Assembly: GCF_900102265.1 (NCBI RefSeq)
Contig: NZ_FNBH01000003.1
Location: 62,001-126,000, forward strand
Source: Epilithonimonas hungarica
Lineage (GTDB): Bacteria > Bacteroidota > Bacteroidia > Flavobacteriales > Weeksellaceae
Direction: 5' to 3'
Length of the DNA: 64,000 nucleotides
A program made the position numbers and the translations under genes. Below, in pieces: positions 26,672 through 34,564 of the stretch (position 1 is the first letter of the stretch; each line of letters starts with the position of its first letter). The notes below the pieces were generated by a model. The model was not told the DNA's origin. It saw nothing but the letters and a program-made list of their open reading frames with translations, and searched no databases.

Positions 26672-26679
26672 TAACTTTG
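26672..26679 (+). promoter_or_regulatory. -7 promoter box for thioredoxin-like gene
   Basis: TAACTTTG matches TAnnTTTG, 30 bases before ATG 26709. No exact TTG is found at -33. Confidence 0.45.
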
Positions 26680-26708
26680 GTCTTTATTAAAATCAATCAT
26701 AAATAATA

Positions 26709-27251
26709 ATGAGAAAATCTGTTAAGAAATTGTTATTTGTCGGAGGTGTACTTTTATTTTCTCTTACAAATGCTCAAACCACTGAGCTTACCAAAGAACA
26801 AATCGAAGCTAAGAAAAAGGCTGCTGCCGAAGAAAAGGCTAAATTACCTAAACCATATCATCCAGAAGCCAACGCAGAATTGGATATCAAAAATGCTGTA
26901 AAACTTGCTAAAAAAGAGCATAAAAATGTGGTAATACAGGCTGGGGGGAACTGGTGTATCTGGTGTTTGAGATTCAATAATTATTTGCAGCAAACGCCTG
27001 AACTGAAACAAATTGTTGATAATAATTACATCTATTACCATTTGAATTGGTCACCAGAAAATAAAAATGAAAAAATCTTTACAAGTTATGGAAATCCTGG
27101 AGAAAAATTTGGTTACCCGGTATTTATAATTCTGGACGAAAATGGAAAACAAATCCATACGCAGGATAGCGCAGTTCTAGAAGAAGGAAGTGGTTATAGC
27201 CTTGAAAAAGTAAAAGATTTTTTTAATACCTGGAAACCAAAGAAATCTTAA
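26709..27251 (+). CDS. exported thioredoxin-family protein
   Basis: A 180-residue protein with a signal peptide (ending LTNAQ), a charged Lys/Glu/Ala-rich linker (residues 24-50), then a thioredoxin fold with redox motif Cys83-Ile-Trp-Cys86 in GGNWCIWCLRF. The cis-Pro region is GYPVFIILDENG. It resembles the Thioredoxin_7 / DUF255-like reductases of the periplasm, which reduce or isomerise disulfides or support cytochrome maturation. The exact partner is unknown. Single-gene unit. Confidence 0.88.
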   Translation: MRKSVKKLLFVGGVLLFSLTNAQTTELTKEQIEAKKKAAAEEKAKLPKPYHPEANAELDIKNAVKLAKKEHKNVVIQAGGNWCIWCLRFNNYLQQTPELKQIVDNNYIYYHLNWSPENKNEKIFTSYGNPGEKFGYPVFIILDENGKQIHTQDSAVLEEGSGYSLEKVKDFFNTWKPKKS

Positions 27252-27274
27252 AAGACAGTTATAATAAAACAAAA

Positions 27275-27296
27275 AACCACTTCATCTGAAGTGGTT
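27275..27296. terminator. bidirectional terminator
   Basis: Perfect stem AACCACTTCA / TGAAGTGGTT with A-run and T-run flanks. It ends both the thioredoxin gene (+) and rplI (-). Confidence 0.9.
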
Positions 27297-27318
27297 TTTT
27301 ATTTGAATCTTTATTCGA

Positions 27319-27837
27319 TTAAGCTTCTTCAGAAGAAGTCTCTTCTTCTACTTTTGCCTTAGGTGCAACTGGTTTTGGAGCTTCTACTGGAGCGTCTGAA
27401 ACGATATCAAACTCGTAGTTGTATTCAACATTTCTGTGAAGTCTTACAACTGCAGAGAATTTACCAGTTCTCTTGATCGTATTACCAGGGATTCTGATAT
27501 ACTTTTTATCAACGCTAACACCAGCTTTTTCCAAAGCAGCAGCAAGGTCAGCATTGTTAATAGAACCGAATAACTTGTCACCAGCACCTACTTTTGCAGG
27601 AATAGTAACTGTAGTTTTCTTCAATTGTTCTACAACTGCATTAGCAGCAGCTACCAATTTAGCTTCTTCTTCTTTTCTAGATTCCAAAGTTACTTCTAAA
27701 GCAGCTTTGTTTTTAGGGGTTGCTAATAATGCAAAACCTTGAGGAATCAAGAAGTTTCTTGCATAACCTGGTTTTACGTTTACTGTATCAAACTCAAGTC
27801 CTAAGTTTTCCACGTCTTTTTTTAGGATAATTTCCAT
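27319..27837 (-). CDS. rplI: 50S ribosomal protein L9
   Basis: A 172-residue ribosomal protein. The N-domain starts MEIILKKDVENLGLEFDTVNVKPGYARNFLIPQGFA, followed by the long linking helix and the 23S-binding C-domain ending near residue 150. A tail of about 22 residues rich in Pro, Lys and Glu (PVAPKAKVEEETSSEEA) makes it longer than the usual 148-150 residues. Last gene of rpsF-rpsR-rplI, but separated from rpsR by 154 bases with repeats and a hairpin. Confidence 0.97.
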   Translation of the reverse strand: MEIILKKDVENLGLEFDTVNVKPGYARNFLIPQGFALLATPKNKAALEVTLESRKEEEAKLVAAANAVVEQLKKTTVTIPAKVGAGDKLFGSINNADLAAALEKAGVSVDKKYIRIPGNTIKRTGKFSAVVRLHRNVEYNYEFDIVSDAPVEAPKPVAPKAKVEEETSSEEA

Positions 27838-27852
27838 TGTTGTTGTCCTTTT

Positions 27853-27922
27853 TTAGATATTAGATTTAGACATTAGATATTAGACTTTATTAGTCTGGTT
27901 TCTGAAATCTGAAATCTAAATC
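27853..27922. repeat. degenerate heptamer repeat in rpsR-rplI spacer
   Basis: On the minus strand the tract reads as near-heptamers TCTAATA, TCTAATG, TCTAAA, TCTAATA, TCTAAAA, preceded by two TTTCAGA units. TTAGATATTAGA occurs twice (27853 and 27873). No coding potential. Confidence 0.6.
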
Positions 27923-27952
27923 AAGTTAGAATTAATTAATTTATTCAGCAAC

Positions 27953-27980
27953 AAAAGAAGCAGGCGAGCCTACTTCTTTT
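27953..27980 (-). terminator. hairpin between rpsR and rplI (possible attenuator)
   Basis: Stem AAAAGAAGCAGG / CCTACTTCTTTT with one mismatch and a 4-base loop, 11 bases past the rpsR stop. The U-tract on the minus strand is weak, so it could be a partial terminator or an mRNA processing/stability element lowering or tuning rplI. Confidence 0.5.
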
Positions 27981-27991
27981 ATTATTTTTTC

Positions 27992-28294
27992 TTATTTCAA
28001 TAAGTCAGCTACGTAAGGCATCAAAGCAAGGTGTCTTGCTCTTTTGATAGCAGCAGATACTTTTCTTTGATATTTAAGAGAAGTTCCAGTGTATCTTCTT
28101 GGTAAGATCTTACCTTGTTCGTTTACAAATTGTAAAAGGAAGTCAGCATCTTTGTAATCTACGTGCTTAATTCCAAATTTTTTGAATCTACAATATTTCT
28201 TTTCAGATTTTGTATTGATATCAAGTGGAGTAAGAAACTTTACTTCTGATTCACCTCCAGCAGAGGCTTGTTTTGCCATATCATCTATTGCCAT
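27992..28294 (-). CDS. rpsR: 30S ribosomal protein S18
   Basis: A 100-residue ribosomal protein with the S18 core [41 protein letters not shown] and [13 protein letters not shown]. The N-terminal extension [16 protein letters not shown] is usual in Bacteroidota. It binds the platform of the 30S with S6, encoded 26 bases upstream. Confidence 0.97.
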   Translation of the reverse strand: MAIDDMAKQASAGGESEVKFLTPLDINTKSEKKYCRFKKFGIKHVDYKDADFLLQFVNEQGKILPRRYTGTSLKYQRKVSAAIKRARHLALMPYVADLLK

Positions 28295-28320
28295 TGTTTT
28301 AAAATTTTAAAGGTTAATAA

Positions 28321-28662
28321 TTAAGCTTTAGCAGATCTTAGTTTGCTTCTTCTTGTTACTGCATAATCTACAGCGTGCTTGTCAAGTTTAGTCGTTAAGT
28401 AACGGATAACTCTCTCATCACGTTTAAAAGCAGTTTCTAGGTCTGCAACTACAGTTCCTTCTCCTTTGAATTCGATAAGGGTATAAAAACCATTCTTTTT
28501 CAATTGGATAGGATAAGCCAATTTCTTAAGTCCCCAATTTTCTTTGGCAACGATTTCGCAATTGTTTGAAGTCAATAGGTCTTCAAATTTTTTCACTGCT
28601 TCCTCCACCTGGGCATCAGATAGAACGGGAGTTAAAATGAAAACAGTTTCGTAATTGTTCAT
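28321..28662 (-). CDS. rpsF: 30S ribosomal protein S6
   Basis: A 113-residue ribosomal protein with the ferredoxin-like S6 fold: [70 protein letters not shown]. First gene of the rpsF-rpsR-rplI operon. No primase or ssb gene lies in between. Confidence 0.97.
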   Translation of the reverse strand: MNNYETVFILTPVLSDAQVEEAVKKFEDLLTSNNCEIVAKENWGLKKLAYPIQLKKNGFYTLIEFKGEGTVVADLETAFKRDERVIRYLTTKLDKHAVDYAVTRRSKLRSAKA

Positions 28663-28740
28663 AATGTTAATTAATTTTAATTAAAAATTCGAGTTGCAAA
28701 AGTACAACTTTTTTCTGAACTACAAATATTTCTATAAAAA

Positions 28741-28762
28741 AATCCCGCCAATTGGCGGGATT
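28741..28762 (-). terminator. rho-independent terminator of T9SS adhesin-like gene
   Basis: Perfect palindrome AATCCCGCCAA / TTGGCGGGATT with T-run on the minus strand, 22 bases past the stop at 28785 and before the rpsF promoter region. Confidence 0.85.
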
Positions 28763-28784
28763 TGAAATTATTAGGATCAGTTAT

Positions 28785-30419
28785 TTATTTCTTGATCACT
28801 TTGGTTGATGTTGTGCTTCCATCTACCATTGTAGTTGTTACAACATATACACCAGCGCTGAATTTACTTAAATCAATCTGAGATTTAACCTCGTTCAAAT
28901 CTTTAGTTAGCAATTGTTTTCCGGTAGCATCAAACACTTTCACAGATTGGATTTTTCCTGCAGCCTCAATAGTGAAGATGTCTTTCACTGGGTTTGGATA
29001 GGCTTTGATTCCATTTTTAGAAACTTCATTAACTGCTATTAATGTTCCAATGTTTAAAGTATAATCTTCAACTTGTCCAAAAGTAGCTGTGCCACACGGG
29101 GTAGTATTGGAAGAAGATGAACTTGTGTCATTTAATCTCACTCTCATGCGAGTTGCTCCTATGGTTGCTCCAGTAGGAATGGTGATTGATCCTGTCCAAG
29201 GTGATACTTTCGTAGGAGTTACCAAGACCTGTTCGCCCGCATCGTCAAAATCTTTATCATTATTTAGATCTATCCAAACCGTAACTTGATCAGCGTCATA
29301 GGATGTTCCAGTGAATGAGGCCGAGAAGGTGTAGGTCGATCCAACCAGTACATTCCCTACAACAGATGTGAAGTTCTCGTATCCTGCTGTAGCTGTCGAA
29401 TTGTTATTGATATCTGCAAAGGTAACATTGCTTATTTTTTCCCAATTTGTAGATGTTGCGCCAGCTGTACAATAAGTAGCTGCTGCAGTCGTAAATGAAT
29501 ATACGGAACATCCGGTTGCTGATCCTACTGTGTTCTTAGGAACTACTTTCCAGTAATAGGTAGATGATAGGTCTAAGGAAGCTGCAGTATAGCTTGTTCC
29601 TGTTACATTTTGGACAAGAGTTGTGGGATTAGGGTTTTTGTCTAAATATACGTCATAAGATTCTGCCCCAGCAGATTGCGCCCAAGATAATGTTGTGGAT
29701 GTGAATGCTACATCAATGGCTCCGTTTGTCGGAGATGTTAAAGTGGAGCAGTTTGGAGCGGTAGTTGGTGCAATTGAAGTTGTTACTTTGAAATCATCAA
29801 CTGCAAAGCCAAACTGATCAGTAGAAGAACATTGTATAGCGATATAGACTTGTTGTCCAGCATAAGCACTCAAGCTAGTTGTAAATTCGTGCCAAGTAAT
29901 ATCCGATGGTGTAGTCTGTACAGCTGATAACGGCGTGAAATCTGCAACAGCAGTACCGGTAGTAGAGATGTAAACCCTGTACTTTTCTGCACCATAATCT
30001 GAATCACAACTTTTTGCCCAAAAACTTAACGCACCTCCGTCGGCAGCCAACTGAATCTTTGGAGAAATAAGCCAGTCATTGTTAGAAGCTCCACTTGTGA
30101 GATAAAAAGAGGCCATTGTTTTTTGACCTGTTCTGGCTGTCCAATCAGAAGTTTCAGAAGGAGTTAAAACGGGAGTAGTAGTAGTTGAGTTAAACACCTG
30201 AAAGGCTTTGCTGGTACCATTTCCATTAGGGAAAGTGATTCCGTTAAATCCTCCGGAAGGACTGTTGTCTACATCAAGTAAAGTCCAGCTGCCAACATTT
30301 GAAATTGCAAAGTCGGTATAACTTTCAAAACTGTCTTGAAATACAACATACTGTGCATTTACAGTGTTTGTTGTTGATAAGCCTGCTAAGGCCAGCAAAG
30401 AAAATAGAATTTTTTTCAT
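28785..30419 (-). CDS. T9SS-exported protein with choice-of-anchor J, Fn3-like and GEVED domains
   Basis: A 544-residue secreted protein. Signal peptide ending TVNAQ; a choice-of-anchor J / MAM-like jelly roll (about 23-215: QDSFESYTDFAISNVGSWTLLDVD to FAVDDFKVTT); a fibronectin III-like domain (about 222-312: LSWAQSAGAESYDVYLDKN, YYWKVVPKN); a GEVED-type domain ending FGQVEDYTLNIG (about 325-457); and a T9SS sorting domain from IKAYPNPVKD to STKVIKK. The modular build suits a surface adhesin or glycan-binding protein. Single-gene unit with its own promoter and terminator. Confidence 0.88.
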   Translation of the reverse strand: MKKILFSLLALAGLSTTNTVNAQYVVFQDSFESYTDFAISNVGSWTLLDVDNSPSGGFNGITFPNGNGTSKAFQVFNSTTTTPVLTPSETSDWTARTGQKTMASFYLTSGASNNDWLISPKIQLAADGGALSFWAKSCDSDYGAEKYRVYISTTGTAVADFTPLSAVQTTPSDITWHEFTTSLSAYAGQQVYIAIQCSSTDQFGFAVDDFKVTTSIAPTTAPNCSTLTSPTNGAIDVAFTSTTLSWAQSAGAESYDVYLDKNPNPTTLVQNVTGTSYTAASLDLSSTYYWKVVPKNTVGSATGCSVYSFTTAAATYCTAGATSTNWEKISNVTFADINNNSTATAGYENFTSVVGNVLVGSTYTFSASFTGTSYDADQVTVWIDLNNDKDFDDAGEQVLVTPTKVSPWTGSITIPTGATIGATRMRVRLNDTSSSSSNTTPCGTATFGQVEDYTLNIGTLIAVNEVSKNGIKAYPNPVKDIFTIEAAGKIQSVKVFDATGKQLLTKDLNEVKSQIDLSKFSAGVYVVTTTMVDGSTTSTKVIKK

Positions 30420-30442
30420 AAAATTAATTTTTTAAATTCTCT

Positions 30443-30474
30443 CAAATTTAGTTAAATTATTTTGAAATAACCAA
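30443..30474 (-). promoter_or_regulatory. Bacteroidota promoter for the T9SS adhesin-like gene
   Basis: On the minus strand TAAATTTG (30443-30450) with TTG (30472-30474), spacer 21 bases; the ATG is 24 bases downstream. The rest of the gap to 30688 is very AT-rich with nothing else recognisable. Confidence 0.6.
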
Positions 30475-30688
30475 GTATTTTCTGATAAAATTATTGAATA
30501 TCCACTTGTTTTATATTTTTGTTAAATTATAATTTGTTTAAATAATTACTTATCAATGCTGAATTTTTATAAAAATTTCTTTATTGATCGAGTGTTTCAG
30601 GATTTTTGCGAAAATTTTACATAAAAAATTAAAATTATATTTTACTGCCAGATCATTTTAAAAATATGAAAATCAAGATAATAATAAT

Positions 30689-31513
30689 TTAAATAATCAA
30701 AGTTTCCGGATTATGAAGGCGGATAATGTTTGCTCCTTTTTCTAATAGCTTGCGATGTAGGTCTAATGTTTCTCTTTCAACTTCGTTCGGTTGTTTTCCA
30801 AGAGGCTTGTAGATGAATGATTTTTTTGAAATCCCAGCCAGAATTGGCAATTTGCCAAATCCAATATATTCAAGATCGTCAATCATTTGATATTGGTCTT
30901 CAATGGTTTTCCCGAATCCAAATCCTGGGTCGAGAATGATATCTTTGATTCCTTTTTGCCTTAAAAGATCAACTTTCTCTGAGAAAAATCGATTGACAGA
31001 AAGAATAATATCATCAAATTTGATTTTATCGTGCATCGATCCATAAGTCGGATTATTATGCATCAATATATAAGGTAAACCCGTTTTTGAAACCGTATCT
31101 AATAATTCAGAATCAAATTGACCTGCAGAAATATCATTCACAATATCAATTCCTTCATCAAAACCAAACTTCACAACATCCGAATAAAATGTATCGAGGG
31201 AAATCAAACTTTCAGGAAATTCTTTTTTGATTAATGAAATGATATTTCCGATTCTTTTGATTTCTTCATCTGCTTCAAGAAACTCAGCATTTGGACGAGT
31301 CGACTGCGCACCAATATCAATGATTGCTGCGCCGTTTTTCAATAATTTTCCAGCTTGTTGCAAGGCTGACCTTTCATTATTGAATTTACCTCCGTCAGAA
31401 AAGGAATCCGGGGTTAGATTTAAGATTCCCATTAGTTTTGGCTTTGATAGATCGATCAATCTGCCGTTGCGATTGATTAAGGAAAACTTAGAGTTGGTTT
31501 TAGAAAAGTCCAT
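30689..31513 (-). CDS. folP: dihydropteroate synthase
   Basis: A 274-residue TIM-barrel enzyme joining 6-hydroxymethyl-dihydropterin pyrophosphate and p-aminobenzoate in folate synthesis; the target of sulfonamides. Signatures are MGILNLTPDSFSDGGKF (pterin-loop 1), IIDIGAQSTRPNA (loop 2), ILDPGFGFGKT, LAGISKKSFI and the final IRLHNPET. Divergent from the DUF1599 gene. Confidence 0.95.
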   Translation of the reverse strand: MDFSKTNSKFSLINRNGRLIDLSKPKLMGILNLTPDSFSDGGKFNNERSALQQAGKLLKNGAAIIDIGAQSTRPNAEFLEADEEIKRIGNIISLIKKEFPESLISLDTFYSDVVKFGFDEGIDIVNDISAGQFDSELLDTVSKTGLPYILMHNNPTYGSMHDKIKFDDIILSVNRFFSEKVDLLRQKGIKDIILDPGFGFGKTIEDQYQMIDDLEYIGFGKLPILAGISKKSFIYKPLGKQPNEVERETLDLHRKLLEKGANIIRLHNPETLII

Positions 31514-31611
31514 ATCACAAAAATAAAATTTAGTTGTGAGTTATTATGTATTGGGCCTAAGTTATTTTTATAGATTCAAAAACTGATAACCGTCAACTTT
31601 TAACTTTCAAC

Positions 31612-31627
31612 TAAATTTGTATCTTTG
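31612..31627 (+). promoter_or_regulatory. two overlapping -7 boxes before DUF1599 operon
   Basis: TAAATTTG (31612-31619) and TATCTTTG (31620-31627) abut, both fitting TAnnTTTG, 17-25 bases before ATG 31645. Either or both could start the operon running to tpiA. Confidence 0.5.
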
Positions 31628-31644
31628 AACCAATAGACAGATTT

Positions 31645-32181
31645 ATGCACAATACATCCGCCCAGTTTGACGACGTTATTAAGGCTTGTAGAGACCTTTT
31701 TCAAAAGAAAATGAAAGATTATGGAACCGCTTGGCGCGTTCTTCGCCCAAGTTCTATCACAGATCAGATCTATATCAAAGTCAATAGAATCAGGACGTTA
31801 CAAATGACGGATGTAAAAATGGTGGACGAAAGCGAAGAAGACGAGTTCATTGCGATTATCAATTACTCGATTATTGGATTGATCCAGTTGGAAAAAGGTT
31901 TTTCTGATGAACTGAATGCCGATCCGGAAGAAATCATCGATCTTTACGATTCTTACGCTCAAAAAGCAAAAGAATTGATGGAACGCAAAAATCATGATTA
32001 CGGCGAAGCTTGGAGAGATATGAGAATTTCTTCTATTACGGATTTGATTTATCAAAAGGTTCTTAGAACCAAGCAAATAGAAGATAATCAGGGAGAAACT
32101 TTGGTATCCGAAGGTTTGGATGCGAACTATTTTGATATGCTGAATTATGCTGTTTTTTGTCTGATTAAATTCAAAAATTAA
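31645..32181 (+). CDS. DUF1599 domain protein
   Basis: A 178-residue cytoplasmic protein made of two DUF1599 repeats, each with the same pattern: KMKDYGTAWRVLRPSSITDQIYIK (about 20-45) and KNHDYGEAWRDMRISSITDLIYQK (about 115-140). The family is common in Bacteroidota and its function is unknown; the repeated conserved Asp-Tyr-Gly and Arg residues hint at nucleotide or metal binding (inference). It opens a five-gene rightward run to tpiA and DUF5723, with an 18-base gap to the next gene. Confidence 0.9.
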   Translation: MHNTSAQFDDVIKACRDLFQKKMKDYGTAWRVLRPSSITDQIYIKVNRIRTLQMTDVKMVDESEEDEFIAIINYSIIGLIQLEKGFSDELNADPEEIIDLYDSYAQKAKELMERKNHDYGEAWRDMRISSITDLIYQKVLRTKQIEDNQGETLVSEGLDANYFDMLNYAVFCLIKFKN

Positions 32182-32199
32182 TATAAACACAATAAAACT

Positions 32200-33276
32200 A
32201 TGCGCACAATTTTACGATATATTGTCTCAATAATATTTATTGCTTCCGGATTTGTAAAAGCTGTAGACTTGAAGGGATTTTCTTTCAAACTGGAAGAGTA
32301 CTTTTCACCAGTTGTTTTCAATTTATCATTTTTGGAAAAATATGCTTTGGCATTTTCAATTATCGTGGTTGTTTTGGAGTTGGTCTTAGGATTTATGTTA
32401 TTGATGAAAATCAAGCTTAAACAAACAATTTATGCATTGATCGCGCTTTGTGTTTTCTTTGGTTTTCTGACATTTTATTCTGCTTATTACAATGTAGTAA
32501 CAGATTGTGGATGCTTCGGAGATGCCTTGAAATTCACACCTTGGCAATCGTTCTGGAAAGATATTACACTTTTAGTTTTATTATTGATTCTGGCTGTTCT
32601 TTATAGAAAAAGGGAAGAAGATGAGAAAGTGAGATTTGGGAAATTACCATTGTTAGGCGTTTTTGTCTTAGTAATGATTTTCGTGATGTACAGAGGAATT
32701 GCTCATGAACCGATGATTGATTTCAGAGCTTATGCTATCGGAACAGATTTAGCCTCAGAAAAGCAGAAAATTGCACAAAATCCTTCAGAATATAAGACGT
32801 TTTACTCACTTAAAAATTCCAAAACTGGCGAAGTGAAAAAAGTAGACCAGGACGAATATATCAACAAAGAATATTGGAAAGACACCAATTGGCAAATCGA
32901 AGACGGAAAAACAACTTCCGAAATCTCCAAAAAAGGTTACGAATCTGAAATCTCCAAATTCAAGATTGAAGATGTTAATGGTAATCCTATCACGGATGAG
33001 ATCTTGAAAGAGCCAAGGGTTATTATCATTTTTACTTACAAACCAAAAGAAGCTGATGCAGAATTGGTTAAAAAAACGGAAACCAAAGCTTTATCAGAAA
33101 AAGCTAAAGTTTACGGTACCAGTACACAACCTGATTTTTACAGGCAAATCCCCAATTATATGATGGATGAAATTGCTATCAAAACCATTGCGAGAAGCAA
33201 TCCTTTTGTTTTAGTTTTGGAAAAAGGAAAAATCGTGGAGAAATTAGGAGCTAAAGATTACTTAGAAAAAGAATAA
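32200..33276 (+). CDS. DoxX/MauE-like membrane protein (BT_3928 type)
   Basis: A 358-residue protein. Four helices in the first 145 residues form the DoxX/MauE-like domain, with the pair in DCGCFGDALK after helix 3 and TPWQSFWKDITLLVLL, as in MauE-type redox membrane proteins. A fifth helix (about 150-167) leads to a soluble C-terminal domain (about 180-358), probably periplasmic and thioredoxin-like without CxxC (RVIIIFTYKPKEAD). A role in disulfide or quinone chemistry is inferred. Co-transcribed with DUF1599 and TerB-like genes. Confidence 0.8.
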   Translation: MRTILRYIVSIIFIASGFVKAVDLKGFSFKLEEYFSPVVFNLSFLEKYALAFSIIVVVLELVLGFMLLMKIKLKQTIYALIALCVFFGFLTFYSAYYNVVTDCGCFGDALKFTPWQSFWKDITLLVLLLILAVLYRKREEDEKVRFGKLPLLGVFVLVMIFVMYRGIAHEPMIDFRAYAIGTDLASEKQKIAQNPSEYKTFYSLKNSKTGEVKKVDQDEYINKEYWKDTNWQIEDGKTTSEISKKGYESEISKFKIEDVNGNPITDEILKEPRVIIIFTYKPKEADAELVKKTETKALSEKAKVYGTSTQPDFYRQIPNYMMDEIAIKTIARSNPFVLVLEKGKIVEKLGAKDYLEKE

Positions 33277-33284
33277 TTTATATA

Positions 33285-33635
33285 ATGAGAAAATCAAATA
33301 AACCAATTGCTGGATATCATTTACTAATGATTTTATCAGCTGTGGACGGAATTATAAAACCAGAAGAAGGACTTAAAGTTCGTGAATATATGGCTGAGGA
33401 ATTTCCATTTCGTTTGAACCTGGACGACGAATTAGAGATCATTGCACAACTTACAGCTGACCAATGGCAAGAACATTTTGAATTCCACGCAAAATGCTTC
33501 GAGGAAGATTCTACAGAAGCTGAAAGGAAAGACTTCATCCAATTCGCAAAATCATTGATCAAAGCTGATAATGAGGTAACAGATGAAGAACATCAATTTT
33601 ATATATTACTAAAAAATATTTGGAAATTAAATTAA
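33285..33635 (+). CDS. TerB-like small helical protein
   Basis: A 116-residue all-helical protein with acidic SAVDGIIKPEEGLKVREYM and LIKADNEVTDEEHQFYILLKNIW segments, the paired Asp/Glu loops of TerB/DjlA-type domains. These bind metal ions in characterised members; no function is assigned here. It is 8 bases after the DoxX-like gene and 6 bases before tpiA, so it is in the same transcript. Confidence 0.65.
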   Translation: MRKSNKPIAGYHLLMILSAVDGIIKPEEGLKVREYMAEEFPFRLNLDDELEIIAQLTADQWQEHFEFHAKCFEEDSTEAERKDFIQFAKSLIKADNEVTDEEHQFYILLKNIWKLN

Positions 33636-33641
33636 AATATA

Positions 33642-34403
33642 ATGAGAAAGAACATTGTTGCAGGAAACTGGAAAATGAACAAAACCTATGCTGAAGCTCA
33701 GGAATTGATGGCTCAGCTTTTAGAATACAAAAAAAATAATACAACCAACTGTGAGGTTTATATCGCCCCCCCGGCTTTGTATCTCACAACCGCTAAAGAA
33801 GTCTTCAAAAATGGTGAAGTAGGGGTTTTCTCTCAAGACGTTTCCGAATATGCAAGTGGTGCTTACACAGGAGAGATCTCTGTCGATATGTTAGCTTCTA
33901 TAGCTGCTGACGGAAGTTTGGTTTCTCACTCAGAAAGAAGAACTTTTCACGGAGAGACCGACAGCCACGCAAACAGAAAAGTAAAAGCGCTTTTGGACAA
34001 AGGTTTAACACCGATCTATTGCAACGGCGAGAAGTTGGAGGAAAGAAAAGCGGGAAGACATTTCGAGGTCGTTAAAAACCAAACAGAAACTGCTCTTTTC
34101 ACTTTATCTGCCGAAGAGATCAAAAAAGTCGTGATTGCTTATGAACCAGTTTGGGCAATCGGAACAGGCGAAACGGCGACTGCGGAACAAGCGCAGGAAG
34201 TTCACGCCTACATCAGAAGCCTGATCGCTGACAAATATGGTAAAGAGGTTGCTGACGAAGTTTCTATCCTTTACGGAGGAAGCGTGAAGCCGGATAATGC
34301 CAAAGAGATCTTCTCTCAACCCGATGTTGACGGAGGCTTGATTGGAGGTGCTGCGCTTAAAATCGAAGATTTCTCAAAGATTATCGAAGGATTCAATTCT
34401 TAA
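33642..34403 (+). CDS. tpiA: triose-phosphate isomerase
   Basis: A 253-residue glycolytic enzyme interconverting dihydroxyacetone phosphate and glyceraldehyde 3-phosphate. Motifs: AGNWKMNK (Asn9, Lys11), His96 in SHSERR, catalytic Glu168 in AYEPVWAIGTG, and phosphate loop YGGSVKP. Normal length. It sits at the end of the DUF1599 to tpiA run, before a terminator. Confidence 0.97.
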   Translation: MRKNIVAGNWKMNKTYAEAQELMAQLLEYKKNNTTNCEVYIAPPALYLTTAKEVFKNGEVGVFSQDVSEYASGAYTGEISVDMLASIAADGSLVSHSERRTFHGETDSHANRKVKALLDKGLTPIYCNGEKLEERKAGRHFEVVKNQTETALFTLSAEEIKKVVIAYEPVWAIGTGETATAEQAQEVHAYIRSLIADKYGKEVADEVSILYGGSVKPDNAKEIFSQPDVDGGLIGGAALKIEDFSKIIEGFNS

Positions 34404-34419
34404 AATAAATTTCACACAA

Positions 34420-34463
34420 AAACAAACCTTGTCATAGTTTAGATCTTTGGCAAGGTTTGTTTT
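34420..34463 (+). terminator. rho-independent terminator after tpiA
   Basis: Arms AAAACAAACCTTG and CAAGGTTTGTTTT, 19-base loop, then T-rich DNA. It starts 17 bases after the stop. Confidence 0.8.
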
Positions 34464-34564
34464 GTAGTTATCGTTTTATTGACAATAATAACTTTTGTTT
34501 AATTTTTTTAAGTTTTCAACAATATTTTCTGTGTAAATTAGTTTGCTATTTATTCGGACATATA

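Noticed and set aside
31514-31644. Possible tRNA or riboswitch in the folP-DUF1599 gap
   Set aside because: No cloverleaf or known aptamer pattern; the gap is explained by divergent promoters.
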